A stretch of 64,000 nucleotides of DNA, taken from positions 167,320-231,319 of the forward strand of contig OOHL01000003.1 in assembly GCA_900321105.1 (NCBI GenBank). The letters are read 5' to 3'. This document shows, in pieces, positions 39,801 through 46,600 of this stretch. The notes under the pieces were generated by a model. That model did not search any database and was not told the DNA's origin. It saw only the letters and a list, made by a program, of their open reading frames with translations. Both the position numbers and the translations under genes were made by a program. Position 1 is the stretch's first letter; each line of letters begins with the position of its first letter. Origin of the DNA: an uncultured Pseudomonadota bacterium. GTDB taxonomy: Bacteria; Pseudomonadota; Alphaproteobacteria; Rs-D84.

Positions 39801-40070
39801 ATATACGGCAAAATAACGTTGTATGCCAAATGGGAATTTGGTTGTGAAAGTGGTAAATGGTTGCATATTGGCTCTGATGACAAAATATGTATGTATGAAA
39901 GCAAGCCTGAATTACCTGCCATGGTCATAGAAACCAAAAATGGTACATATTATATGATGTTGTCTGAAAATTCAGATACACCGATTCACGAGAATTCAAA
40001 CAAAAAATTGCGTGTCGAAATAGATGGTCGCGTGTACAACGCACACGATGCGTCTGTTATTGTGGAATAA
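24807..40070 (+). CDS. Giant secreted InlB-repeat (Listeria-Bacteroides repeat) Cys-rich protein
   Basis: One uninterrupted frame of 5087 residues. A Sec signal peptide (1-29, cleavage after ANA) is followed by a Cys-rich EGF/GCC-like region (~31-240). The body then has about 37-39 beta-grasp repeats of ~65-75 residues, each with G(Y/F)xFxGW(Y/C) and ending xxYAxW, as in InlB B-repeats. Interspersed are three Cys-rich modules centred on a CWC motif (~435-560, 2300-2440, 2872-2982), four CDPG/CEPG modules (~2006-2100, 3686-3782, 4578-4665, 4858-4938) and three EGF-like units (~4174, 4293, 4738). There is also a non-repeat domain (~2095-2270). The last ~75 residues (5013-5087) form a distinct end domain. 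I see no LPXTG motif, autotransporter barrel or transmembrane anchor. AAGGAAGG precedes the ATG by 11 bases. Function is unknown; a surface adhesin or matrix role is inferred from the architecture. Confidence 0.9.
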   Translation: MAVFRNFKRILISAFFALFALFVSTGANAAIDTCLGQTNEGFYCRLTIRHNCVPGCYCPGTPYMNSSATNDDGIISCCAATSGEYSPENFENQNCGGGALKCPAKYPNSESGAIKTDCYVELEAGKCVVTKGEGLVTCPAGYECFNTSGKIYFDTSKNYVSGHYTTGGCYKCQKGYYSQPGQTDCTKCPAGTTTASNATAYAGSVDETCQTCSNADGVEEWDDEDEDGSSPCIIKTCKYGYSLSNSECVGIAKTVTLNSNGGSGGTSSVYARYGSAMPSISRPSRPGFVFSGYYDAVNGGTQYYTASGESARNWDKTESGIILYAHWTECAAGYYCPGDNTSTKCAIGSFSAAGAMECLTCLDGKTTSTTGATSCDTNCPNYEETYSYGSYYYYWKIPQWHNNVVTDLCEYTPCDTGYYAKKYYLASIIDTSASMSGEAQITNDYTIRSGSPSDYGISDRNSFALKYNDNLGVITGHARCSQQGGTGITSRYTDPDSVSKTDNLTEDFRNGQYCWCQIDGYIPYGKSRQYVPAPWVFLADYGSGSACSNSCLSQCVGYLRATSGEMFLLKRESIIRSAVRSPIYGVCEIETYSIHFDKNADDAVAGTTYVSGITYNSTLPSDITVPTRDGYVFVGYYDTKNSTGGVKYYDNTGNPLRNWDKSYTGWLYARWEPLQYTVSFNANGGTGGQSQDVIATSGSPMPAISTTAPTRQYYLFGGWYDTSDSTGGTQYYTASGESARNFDKASDTTLYARWIQRIYTITYKDGSTTMTGLTPTSYDIEGDAITLPTPTKTGYTFYGWCDDENLTQNCATERTIPSGSTGDKTFYAKFKANTYLIVLNGSVNGCDTYCGSTSISEVYNTKWLSFNGQQTITTSPLNPNKNNATFTGWYDSVTGGNFKFGATLPEPNMFVEDTTLYAHFECNTDYVLNNETGRCILENQNIIYNMNGGTNYNGAPTTYKYGIGAIIDGTPTKDNYTFAGWCTDSGLTNCAATQTISTTDYGDKTFWAKWIGNAYTVTLDKNADDAVAGTTSVRATYGSAMPTPITLPTRDRYVFIGYYDTAESTGGTQYYDASGLSVRVWNKAADTTLYARWEHSTYTITLSRNGVTRNIKEVYSEKWTDSDGNTITLAPSDSEYSYSQKVFLGYFDNNGSSGGTKYIDEYLTLPANTTFTSDTTLYARWQDCTCSNGIHSECILGYSAHEENVCRYSYACRTGYSNNGLKSGNLVGPYGVANVSASDCLTPDTYTITLDDTTNGGSGGSGTVKEVYGEKWTDSDGNTITSVATPTKTNSVFTGYFGSSSGGTKYISTDMLLPSTTAFSASATVYAQFGQCTCYFRYNKANVSSCAVDGVNNQNQCVYSYTCFDNYNTDGNNDNKTGTFIGDNGIYDNTVPNCLPNTYIITLDDATNGGSGGVGTIKLVYATGYTDMDGNTITSVTAPNKTGGIFYGYYNGGSKQIDADGTITVGNTGFTSDTTLYARFGNCACTAGTGVESCESIKSSDPTRCNYRYTCKNAYTTDGTNTSDTFMGGVNVRTSTSPDCIPNEYTITLDNANATTNGTSTLYTKYNTGLYLDSDRTKSMSYNSNAITKPSRTGATVSYNGNGGTVGSLNSNHTSARDYSFLGYYSEPGDIQYVYGSDGVTTITPPGTQYITDGGYRTSDGYYAAKSYTSNDNVWHARWKPGRVILPTSTYITRTGYTFTGWYDAPNGGVCIGRGLSGTVCGNTTQYYYPSSNTTLYAHWLPYTYKITLDNSNATTNGTAELWYQYEQTEPCTYYSADSSVEENRITANCLPTITIPQRTGYNFAGYTYGGTQYIDGSGRYTYGGTQYIDGSGNFVNNLYKTTGNKTLYANWSVINYPITYYIDGVEDDSFAGYTTYTIATFTTLPSPTKTGYTFSGWHTEPDYSDDVVTQIPAGSTGPKTFYAEWTPIDYTIKYFERYSTEISGLTPTSYNVETETFDLPTYSKPGFEFGGWYDDSSLSGDPITQIEKGSRTGNLNLYVKWLQLTCEPGYYLRANDNYCSECDSEGYCPGIGPVAPSNEDQGLKLCSALTDNSKEGAFGLEAENQPGFVGKEVADSPETCMANLLYGTETGMSFFSGGQEPMPNYNPNLPVNTNNTFLYQTCLYNTTTHAYTDCLPLLKASGGVYCKNGYIVPQSYIDNVQTIQQNVSNIGDDPEQFAAFVRQIVGEPFVCSPAGYNWYTNMYDAIVDNAESDPYGYMSFFANNVGMIFEGGEIRHITENATLSDVYKQCPVSFPHTATNTSWKKAQCFANVHFDTNGGNAVDDIEMHHQGSDSGYKMCNMLINVVDLTASPESAAIKRQDGTTCTAVDLSADSSNTIEDCNDPVFTDMSAGDWKLGFSYGTVSGKTLCSATTAANQFDIGAPNTESGGNCWCKVSAFTDTNNATTDITDGQWVFMDAFSTDTAVADCQSRCAEICPSQIVYGSANVVSKLYSNICLSDSATTPIRDGYTFAGWYTETNDKVDKDTILSGDQTLYAKWNMACDACSAGSGVQNCVMNATENSCSYSATCADGYSRNGGSDTNTEAICTGSTCSCNPRTYIITYKDGSTTLTGLTPTTYTYGIGATIDGTPSKDGYTFAGWCTDSELTNCDTTQTISTTDIGDKTYWAKWDANTYTITYKDGSTILTGLTPTSYTYGVGATIDGTLTKDNYTFIGWCTDETLQDCAATQTISATDIGDKTYWAKYDADTYTITYKDGSTTLTGLTPTTYAYGTGATIDGIPTKPGYVFAGWCTDSELTDCAATQTISATDVGDKEYWVQWDIECPDGFKDGTGVKDLNMCYRNGTTTCTEYLSFTNAQVSYAVSNASLPCKQYYGSDTCVPDNVGACDVTDYTCGDNYDDTPWNIDSSVMPNAFAIIRTQNATCYRIDADNNVTEDCADSAFNDIEPGDWKWEYADKTIYGVGRCSDTVGTNFVVGNPDFTNTGEYCWCRIEKINNETAVSAWVNVQVPQCDANCVNICGFAPFFSSEYVDIITNTLTKQCVAKTYNIAYNMGGGTNYNGAPTTYTYGTGATIDGTPTKDNYTFVGWCTDSELTNCAVTQTISTTDSGDKTFWAKWIGNAYTVTLDKNADDATAGTTSVTAIYDADMPEITLPTRTGYTFDGFYDAQTGGTQYYGKTLCGTGNNVNICGACYTSEHVWDKTQNTTLYAHWTPRTTSKSLDHNGGTNTISTLYAKYDTGISTSSDYTNIMTTSANPMPIPTRNGYVFDGYYPASITHVGSRGDDDGTDLVYNFTDTQIIDANGYITSDGISYFNDEMTVCSAVASLHVIAAKWTPATYTITYNLNGGTNYSGAPTTYMYGTGATIDGTPTKDGYTFVGWCTDETLQDCAATQTISTTDIGDKTYWAKWEANTYTITYKDGSTTLTGLTPTTYTYGIGATIDGTPTKDGYTFAGWCTDSELTNCDITQTISTTDIGDKEYWAKWNVITYDITYHSNGGTEYTTGHYTIESDDITLPEPIKEGYGFAGWYDNSELTGTAITTIPHGSTGNREYWAKWGIMTYTITYENLYDGVLPDNPPTEFTVESDDISIPEPTRIGYTFIGWCDDELLTQNCAMGRTVPHGSTGNKTFYANWQENTYLVRFVPNSPYVENASAMTNYLVQEYGTEYMECLYDHECTLPKNLYTNPGFEFMGWKKADDNHVYADESFIIKQTEDVVLLAQWDNATIHCDPGWFLPKQTYDDCVICPQKYFCSGGDFEFSFSLHQGIEYCGTYMNESLVTTDGEGATNLYDCYVLCDSTKGNYVIDPEYNKITYSQDADSVCKYKAEVVYGDENCDTLTYYSTNTTIDLCVPDAKPGKTFTGWIDNKGNQYNVSDNPNLTNITIADSVPTNGVVTMTPNWIVEQYMITYQCGNEKTILAENLEYGDNVDLLNYEHCNNTGFTLQNWECKDSNNHNVFVDNYTMPASDVTCVANAVANSYVVNFDVNGGVGGQSESLTFEYGDVLEPLGTTSAPTREGYDFVGWFDANGILYYDPYGVNVLQNWIFTKDTTLYANWLPTEYTISYTIPYGITASNVSSYTIETPTFTLNNPSKSGYEFIAWCENEELTENCETTKTIEQGSSGDKEFFADMKEIIYTVTYKYTDTNGEEHDISYLFDDNYTKRTLKQSITYPTNVNIPGYKFIKWYSNSALSGSPVTGVASYVKSNKEVWAKTEPLTCDVNQYMTESGVCNACPDHSTSNGGTITECDCDNGYVKSDDVCVAKIYNIEYEYNGALAVSNPTQYTVETEPITLNEPSKDNYIFTGWYLYSDLSGNQITTISGDLSGDITLYAGWVYAPCPVNHYLQDDSCLPCPLHSSSNGAYATSCVCDKYYESDENNGCVLQNYTIDYVLDGGVLQSGQTNPGQYNIDTTTTQLYNPIKDGYTFVEWRLNGINGDVLTDISGALADYGDITLYAKWNKDPDSSTLTFKCSDDENIDIKDYVGTSVSLPTTSDCNISVGKITKWKCGTQTYTVPGTINIPATNTTCTPTISYSDVVYNLEYKGYDTDGNEIDVSDINPKTYVSKNGVTFPTRTTVSVPGYNFNGWYLSYENSRFSSSITGLARYATGNKTLYGKFTPATYNCDPGTYLPANSTECIPCDEANAYCPGGDLIYSDTDSGKKYCVDPYPYSDITNEGVASQNDCYRYCEERDYYTVIGYKYFDGSNNCEYTPITYYIHYDTNGGNAIIPQAFTVETGTIINLPSPYRSDKLFDGWFDENGRYVDSIDTSFGRDITLYAQWTEKPCDGNQYKLDGVCVACPAHSHGAADGISECECDTGYEKIAASCEPIEYNITYIGLEGASNIFNPLKYTVENAGEALVAPSNRIGYEFDGWTKDGVVFNAIPYGVTGDITLTANWHTKTVHCDPGEYLPANSETCTPCTEENVYCQGGDIEYSDSTNGKKMCPSAYPYSVAGATTVNQCYKTCVDPNVDGAIYSDGTDTCDYTYPIEYVLNGGEFVADYPQSYEHGIGALVLAIPHKSGYVFGGWYDNAEMSGLAVRDISTNIYGKITLYAKWEFGCESGKWLHIGSDDKICMYESKPELPAMVIETKNGTYYMMLSENSDTPIHENSNKKLRVEIDGRVYNAHDASVIVE
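27811..27883 (+). repeat. 73-bp exact repeat inside the giant gene, copy 1
   Basis: Identical over 73 bases to 34009-34081 (6.2 kb away). It encodes the end of one InlB-type repeat and the beginning of the next (AKWIGNAYTVTLDKNADDA). Exact identity including silent positions points to recent duplication or gene conversion. Confidence 0.85.
30226..30309 (+). repeat. 42-bp tandem duplication in the giant gene
   Basis: Two units, 30226-30267 and 30268-30309, encode YTYGGTQYIDGSG plus one residue. They are identical for the first 39 bases and differ only in the last codon (AGA versus AAT). The in-frame duplication adds 14 residues inside one repeat. Confidence 0.9.
32494..32690 (+). repeat. Near-identical InlB-type unit, copy 1
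   Basis: This unit, running from TYKDGSTTL to STTDIGDK, matches the unit at about 34930-35110 at almost every base, differing at a handful of positions. Neighbouring units at 32713-32910 and 32940-33130 are also close relatives, so this section looks like a recent tandem expansion. Confidence 0.75.
34009..34081 (+). repeat. 73-bp exact repeat inside the giant gene, copy 2
   Basis: Partner of 27811-27883; the sequence diverges immediately on both sides. Confidence 0.85.
34930..35113 (+). repeat. Near-identical InlB-type unit, copy 2
   Basis: Partner of the unit at 32494-32690, about 2.4 kb downstream within the same gene. Confidence 0.75.
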
Positions 40071-40095
40071 ATCCAATAATTCTGTTTGTATGAAC

Positions 40096-40125
40096 TTGTT
40101 TTTAAAAAAATCTTTTCTATATAAT
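40096..40125 (+). promoter_or_regulatory. secA promoter
   Basis: TTGTTT at 40096-40101 and a perfect TATAAT at 40120-40125 with an 18-base spacer. The predicted start (about 40132) coincides with the first base of the leader hairpin. Confidence 0.6.
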
Positions 40126-40132
40126 AAAGTAT

Positions 40133-40197
40133 CTTGACCCGGACGCCTAAAATTGCTATAAAAACATAAGCATTTAGGTGTTTCTGGGACGGTCAAG
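40133..40197 (+). promoter_or_regulatory. Structured 5' leader (long hairpin) of secA
   Basis: CTTGACC (40133-40139) pairs exactly with GGTCAAG (40191-40197). Inside it ACGCCTAAA (40143-40151) pairs with TTTAGGTGT (40173-40181) with one G-U pair, leaving a ~21-base AT-rich loop. The hairpin would begin at the very 5' end of the mRNA and ends 17 bases before the AAGGAT ribosome site. No U-run follows, so it is not a terminator. It could stabilise the mRNA or control secA translation. Confidence 0.6.
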
Positions 40198-40225
40198 TCT
40201 TTGAAAGAAATGGTAAGGATAAATT

Positions 40226-42853
40226 ATGAAAAATGTATTAAAATTGTTGTTGGGTTCGGCGAACGACAGATTGGTTAAATCATACGAAAAAACAGTTTCT
40301 GCAATAAATAATTTAGAGTCAAAATATGCGGCCATGTCTGATGAAGAAATGCATGGTTTGACCACTGTTTTCCGGGAAAGATTGAAGAACGGCGAAAAAG
40401 AAAAAGATATTTTGCCTGATGTTTTTGCGGCTGTGCGCGAAGCTGCTAAACGTTCTATTGGTTTGCGTCATTTTGATGTTCAATTGATTGGAGGTATGGT
40501 TTTATCGAATGGTCAGATTTCCGAAATGAAAACTGGTGAAGGTAAAACACTGGTTGCAACATTGGCTTTGTATTTAAAGGCTTTGCATGGCAAAGGTGCT
40601 CATTTAATCACAGTTAATGATTATTTGGCATCGCGTGATGCCGGTTGGATGGGTCAGGTTTACAGATTCTTGGGGATGACGGTTGGTATTATTCAACATG
40701 ATATGTCTGATGAAGACAGACGTGCGGCATATAATTGTGATATTACATATGTGACCAATTCTGAATTAGGTTTTGATTATTTGCGCGATAATATGAAATT
40801 TACCAAAGAACAACAGGTTTTACGCCCGTTCTTTTATGCGATTGTTGACGAAGTTGACAGTATTTTAATTGATGAAGCGCGTACACCATTGATTATTTCA
40901 GGGCCAGCAGAAGATACCAGTGAATTATATAATAAAGTTGATGCTGTTGTTGTTCAATTGGTTGCCGATGATTATAAAATTGATGAAAAAGACAGACATG
41001 TAACATTGACAGAATCTGGCATAGATCATGCGACTAACCTTTTGAAACAGGCTGATATTTTAATTGGTGATAACTTGTATTCTTCTGAAAATGCGGTTGT
41101 TGTTATGCATTTACAACAATCTCTTCTGGCACATCACTTATATGAAAAGAACGTTAATTATGTTGTCAGAAACGGCGAAGTTTTAATTGTTGATGAATTT
41201 ACTGGTCGTGTTATGTCTGGTCGTCGTTTTGGCAAAGGATTACACCAAGCAATTGAAGCGAAAGAACATGTAGAGGTTCAACCTGAAAATCAAACGGTTT
41301 CCAGTATTTCTTATCAGAATTTGTTCAGAATGTATCCGGTTTTGGCTGGTATGACTGGAACCGCTATGACCGAGGCAGCTGAGTTTGAAGAAATATATAA
41401 ATTGCGCGTGGTTGCAATCCCAACAAACAGACCTGTTGCGCGTGTTGATCATCATGATGAAATTTATCGCAATAAATCTGAAAAATATGATGCGATTATA
41501 AAACAAATATCAGAATGTATGGAACGCGAACAACCTGTGTTGGTTGGAACGGTTTCTATTGAAAAATCTGAAGAATTAGCAAAAATAGTTCAAGAAAAAC
41601 TGGGTATCAAGCCAGCAGTGTTAAATGCAAAACACCACGAAAGCGAAGCAAAAATTGTATCACAAGCCGGTGCGCCTGGTGCCGTCACGATTGCTACAAA
41701 TATGGCTGGTCGTGGAACTGATATTAAACTAGGTGGTAATGCCGAAGAATTAATTGCGGATTTGGATGAAACAGCACCTGATTTCGAGAAAAAGAAAAAA
41801 GAAATTATAGAAACTGTTGCGAAAAACAAAGAAAAAGTTTTAGCGGCAGGCGGTCTTTATGTAATCGGAACCGAACGTCATGAATCGCGTCGTATTGATA
41901 ATCAGTTGCGTGGACGTTCTGGACGTCAGGGTGACCCTGGGGATTCTAAATTCTTTTTGGCGCTGGATGATGATTTAATGCGTATATTTGGTGCTGCCAG
42001 ATTGCAAAATATGTTAACTACGTTGGGTTTAAAACCAGGCGAAGCAATAACTCATCCGTGGATAACAAAGGCGCTTGAAAAAGCACAAAAACGTGTAGAG
42101 GCGCGTTATTTTGAGGCACGTAAAGAATTATTGAAATATGACGACGTCATGAACGAGCAAAGAACGGTTATCTATAAACAACGTAATGATTTAATGTCGT
42201 CGGATGATTTAAAACCGTTTGCCACAGAATTAATTGGTGACGTTGTTGAAATAATTTGTGAAAAAAATATTCCAGAAAAAGCACATCCTTCTGTTTGGAA
42301 TATAGACGGCATCCACGAAGATATGATGCGCATATTTGCATTGGATATTACTGATTTAGATAAATGGAAAACAGATGAAGAAATATCTGAACGCAAAGCG
42401 TACGATACATTATTTAATCTGGCCATGCATCGTTATAATCAACAACACGATAAATATGGCGAAGAATTAATGCAAATGGCACAAAGACAAATGATGTTGG
42501 GTGCATTAGACAGCGTGTGGAAACGTCATTTGCAACAAATGGATTATTTGCAAGGTGCAATTGGCTTGCGTGGCTATGCGCAGAAAAATCCATTGTATGA
42601 ATATAAAAATGAAGCACTGGAATTGTTTAAGAATACAATTCAAAACTTTAAAACAATGTCTGTTGCTTATATTTGTCGTATGGAATTAACGCGTGAAGAT
42701 GTTGATGCAACTGCGCAACAACAGGCACAACATGATTCTGAATTGAACCAAAATACATCACAGAATATGTCTAACATGAACATATCGCGTAACGCGTTGT
42801 GCCCATGCGGTTCTGGGTTAAAATATAAACATTGTCATGGTAAATTAAAATAA
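40226..42853 (+). CDS. secA: Preprotein translocase ATPase SecA
   Basis: 875 residues. Walker A region EMKTGEGKT (~100-109), the VDEVDSILIDEARTPL block (Walker B), the preprotein cross-linking domain, the second nucleotide-binding fold with TNMAGRGTDIKLGG, the RRIDNQLRGRSGRQGD arginine-finger region, and a C-terminal zinc/SecB-binding motif CPCGSGLKYKHCHG. SecA drives export of signal-peptide proteins through SecYEG, including the many secreted proteins of this window. A structured leader precedes it and a kinase-like gene follows after 12 bases. Confidence 0.98.
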   Translation: MKNVLKLLLGSANDRLVKSYEKTVSAINNLESKYAAMSDEEMHGLTTVFRERLKNGEKEKDILPDVFAAVREAAKRSIGLRHFDVQLIGGMVLSNGQISEMKTGEGKTLVATLALYLKALHGKGAHLITVNDYLASRDAGWMGQVYRFLGMTVGIIQHDMSDEDRRAAYNCDITYVTNSELGFDYLRDNMKFTKEQQVLRPFFYAIVDEVDSILIDEARTPLIISGPAEDTSELYNKVDAVVVQLVADDYKIDEKDRHVTLTESGIDHATNLLKQADILIGDNLYSSENAVVVMHLQQSLLAHHLYEKNVNYVVRNGEVLIVDEFTGRVMSGRRFGKGLHQAIEAKEHVEVQPENQTVSSISYQNLFRMYPVLAGMTGTAMTEAAEFEEIYKLRVVAIPTNRPVARVDHHDEIYRNKSEKYDAIIKQISECMEREQPVLVGTVSIEKSEELAKIVQEKLGIKPAVLNAKHHESEAKIVSQAGAPGAVTIATNMAGRGTDIKLGGNAEELIADLDETAPDFEKKKKEIIETVAKNKEKVLAAGGLYVIGTERHESRRIDNQLRGRSGRQGDPGDSKFFLALDDDLMRIFGAARLQNMLTTLGLKPGEAITHPWITKALEKAQKRVEARYFEARKELLKYDDVMNEQRTVIYKQRNDLMSSDDLKPFATELIGDVVEIICEKNIPEKAHPSVWNIDGIHEDMMRIFALDITDLDKWKTDEEISERKAYDTLFNLAMHRYNQQHDKYGEELMQMAQRQMMLGALDSVWKRHLQQMDYLQGAIGLRGYAQKNPLYEYKNEALELFKNTIQNFKTMSVAYICRMELTREDVDATAQQQAQHDSELNQNTSQNMSNMNISRNALCPCGSGLKYKHCHGKLK

Positions 42854-42865
42854 CAGGAAATCAAA

Positions 42866-43612
42866 ATGAGCAAAATACCTTTTTATATTGGTAATTTTAT
42901 GGCTATGTTTACCCCGGGTGCTGTACGTCGCGCGCGCGTTCGTGGTTGGACTAATACAATATTGTATTCGCCGCGTATCAGCAGATTGATTAAAGAAGCG
43001 TATAACGAAAAAGTGCATAATATAAGATTTGTTCGTCAGATAAATCTGAACAGATTTGTTTGTCTGATTAACGATAAATATTATGTCAAAGTGTTTCGTA
43101 ACATCTCTTTACAAAGATTACAGGAACACAAATATTTGGTAGATTTGGTTCGTCCACATGTAAATGTTACTGTGCCAGAAATGTATATTGAAAAACATGT
43201 GCCAATGTACGTAAGTAAAAAAATAAGTGGCTATACAATATTTGATTTTGATGATAAAACCATATTAAAAAATGAAGACAAAATAAAAAAACAAATCAAA
43301 GACATTATAAATCAAATACAACAGATTGACGTTGATTCTATACCTGATCATAATCGGTTTTTATATGGATTACAGCCAGAGCGTCAGCCGGAAAAACCTG
43401 TGACCAACAAAAAAGCAAAAGCTGTTTTGGCGCATTTTGATTTAAATGAAACGAATTTGTTTTTTGATAAGGATATGAACATCACAGGTATTATTGATTG
43501 GGATACTTTATCAATAGCGAAAAACCCAGAAACGGACATGAATGTTTTTAATTTGTTTTGGAACCCTTTTATAAAAGATGTCGAATCTCGTGTGAAAAAC
43601 AAGGAAAAATAA
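42866..43612 (+). CDS. APH/choline-kinase-like phosphotransferase
   Basis: 248 residues. The C-lobe has the Brenner motif HFDLNETNLFF (catalytic Asp and Asn, ~191-201) followed by GIIDWDTL, the Mg-binding Asp of the aminoglycoside phosphotransferase superfamily. The N-lobe has a VCLINDKYYVKVF strand pair with the likely ATP-binding Lys. It is shorter than typical APH proteins and the N-terminal ~45 residues are basic and unrelated. Substrate unknown; housekeeping kinases of this fold act on small sugars, choline or proteins, so resistance should not be assumed. It lies between secA and dnaE in one run. Confidence 0.75.
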   Translation: MSKIPFYIGNFMAMFTPGAVRRARVRGWTNTILYSPRISRLIKEAYNEKVHNIRFVRQINLNRFVCLINDKYYVKVFRNISLQRLQEHKYLVDLVRPHVNVTVPEMYIEKHVPMYVSKKISGYTIFDFDDKTILKNEDKIKKQIKDIINQIQQIDVDSIPDHNRFLYGLQPERQPEKPVTNKKAKAVLAHFDLNETNLFFDKDMNITGIIDWDTLSIAKNPETDMNVFNLFWNPFIKDVESRVKNKEK

Positions 43613-43626
43613 TCGGATATTTATAA

Positions 43627-46600
43627 ATGCAAACAGAATTTGTTCATCTTCGTATACATTCGCGTACATCTGTTGGTGCCAGTACATTACAGATAAAACA
43701 GATTCCAACATTATGTCGTGATAATGATATGTTTGCATGTGCATTGACTGATACAAATATGATGTCTGGATGTGCAGAATTTTCAGATGTTATGCCATCT
43801 GCAAAAATACAACCAATCATTGGTGTTGAATTATCAATAAATCATCATACCGCTGATCCAAAAATATTACGTCAATCTTCATTATCGAAAGTTGTTTTAT
43901 TGGCTAAAAATCATACAGGATATTTAAATCTTTGTGAATTAAGCCGCGTCATGTATATGCGCCAAGATAATCATCATTTGGGGCCATATGTGACACTGAA
44001 TGAATTAAAATCACGCAAGGACGGATTGATTTGTTTATCCGGTGCGCATACTGGTGCAATAGGTATGGCGATTTTAAATAATCAAAATAATACTGCATTT
44101 AATTTGGCACAGCAATTTTTAGAAATATTCGGAAATAATTTTTATATTGAAATTCAAAGACACGGATTGGAATCTGAAATAAAAACAGAACCAGTATTTT
44201 TGCAAATCGCGCGTGATTTAAACATCCCAATTGTTGCAACAAATGATGTTTGCTTTGCATACCCAGATGACTATGAGGCGTTGGATGCGTTGGGTTGTGT
44301 TTTAGGACAAACAAAAGTTATTGATCCTGACAGACCGCGTAAGTCTTCTGAACAATATTTCAAATCATCAACGGAAATGATTGAATTGTTTTCTGATTTG
44401 CCAGAGGCAATTGAAAACACAGTAAATATTGCAAAGCGTTGTGCATTTTATGTAAACGTTCACGAAAAACCATTGTTGCCAAAATTTGGTGATGATTTTG
44501 AAACCGAATGTCAGATGTTGCGTGACAACACAATGAATGGTTTAAAGAAACGATTAAAAGAACACAATATCACTGATACTGCGCCATATTTTGAACAGGC
44601 GGAATTTGAATTAAAAACAATTATTGGCATGGGATTCCCAGGATATTTCCTTATCGTTGCAGATTACATAAACTGGTGCCGTAATAACGATATTTTAACA
44701 GGTCCAGGCCGTGGATCAGGCGCAGGTTCTATTGTTGCGTGGGCACTGGGTATTACACACGTTGATCCATTAAAATATGGATTGTTGTTTGAAAGATTTT
44801 TGAATCCAGATCGTATATCGATGCCGGATTTTGACGTTGATTTTGAACCAACTGGTATTGAACGTGTGCTGGATTATGTTGGGGAAAAATATGGACGTGA
44901 TTCCGTATGTCGAATTATTACTTTTGGTTCTTTACAGGCACGTGGTGCAATTCGTGATATTGGTCGTGTTTATGGTATGCCATATTCTAAATCAGACAGA
45001 CTTTCAAAATTAATACCACAAGATGCCAAGACATTACGTGATGCGGTAAACGCTTCCACTGAAATACAAGAAATTCTGGAAAACGATCCAGATATGGCCA
45101 AGGTTGTATCTGTGGCAGAAGCTTTGGAAGGTTCTATACGTAATCTTGGACAACATGCGTGTGGTGTTGTTATTGGCGACAGACCAACAACACAAATTGC
45201 ACCGGTTTATCGTGACCCTGCGAACCAATTACCATCGTGTCAATTCGATGGACATTATTTGGAAAGCGCTGGATTAATTAAATTTGACTTTTTAGGGTTG
45301 GAAACATTGGTTGTGTTAAAATATGCGACCAAATTAATTCAAAAAACGCACGGAATAAATATTGATTTGGACCAAATCCCAACTGATGATCCTGAAACAA
45401 TGAAACTTTGGCAATCTGGCTTAACCGAAGGCATATTTCAATTCGATGCCCCGTTTGTGCAACAGACATTAAAGAAAATGCATCCAACCAGTTTCTTGGA
45501 AATATCCGCATTAAACGCTTTAAATCGTCCGGGCCCTATCGCATTTATTCCTCAATTTATAGCGCGTATGCACGGCGAAGAAAAAATAGAATATGTTCAT
45601 CCAAAAGCAGAGGCTATTTTAAAAGAAAGTTATGGTATCATTGTTTACCAAGAACAAGTTATGCTTTTAACGCGTGCATTGGCAGGATTTACGCGCGGTG
45701 AATCCGATACTGTGCGTAAGGCGATGGGTAAAAAGAAAGCGGACTTGTTGGCCAAAATGGAAATTAAATTCCTTGATGGTTGCAAAAGCGAAGGAACACT
45801 TGATGAAGCGACTGCAAAGGATTTGTGGGAAAAATTTAAAGAATTTGCAAAATACGCATTTAATAAATCACATGCTATCGCCTATTCTATTGTTGCAAAT
45901 CAATGTGCCTATTTAAAAGCGCATTTCCCTGCGGAATTTTTGGCAGCATCCATGTCCAGTAATATGAACGATACGGATCAATTGGCAATATTTGTAGATG
46001 ATGCGAAATCTAATTTTAACATACCAATTGTTGCACCAGATATTAATGAAAGCGAATCAACATTTACTGTGCGCGATGGCAAGATAATTTATGCTTTGGC
46101 TGCAATCAAAGGTGTTGGTGCCGGTGTGACTGATGCAATTGTTGCCGAACGTGAAGCAAACGGTAAATTCAAAAATTTAACTGATTTTATTAAACGTTGT
46201 TCGCCTTTTGTAAACAAAAGAATATTGGAAGCGTTTGCAAAAGTCGGTGTGCTGGATTCACTGGAAAAAAATCGTGCATTGATATTTATGAATGCTGATG
46301 CAATTTTGGCATATGCGTCTAAATCGCGTGAAAACGCAAATTCTTTGTCGCTTTTTGCTAACACAACACAAGACGATGTCAGTGAAGATAGATTGCTAAA
46401 AGATTTACCAAAAACAAAACCTTGGACTTTTGCACAAAGACTAGAAAATGAATTGTCTGCGCTCGGTTTTTATATCTCTGCACATCCACTTGATCAATAT
46501 AAACATTTAATTGTGCGCGAAAAATTAACGACCAGTCAAACTTTACTATCAATGGGTGATCGAAAAAATGTTCAAATAGCTGCCAATGTAAATTCTTTCT

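Noticed and set aside
42866..43612. Aminoglycoside resistance gene
   Set aside because: Only the general kinase motif is present, the protein is short and sits in a housekeeping run, so a resistance role is not supported.
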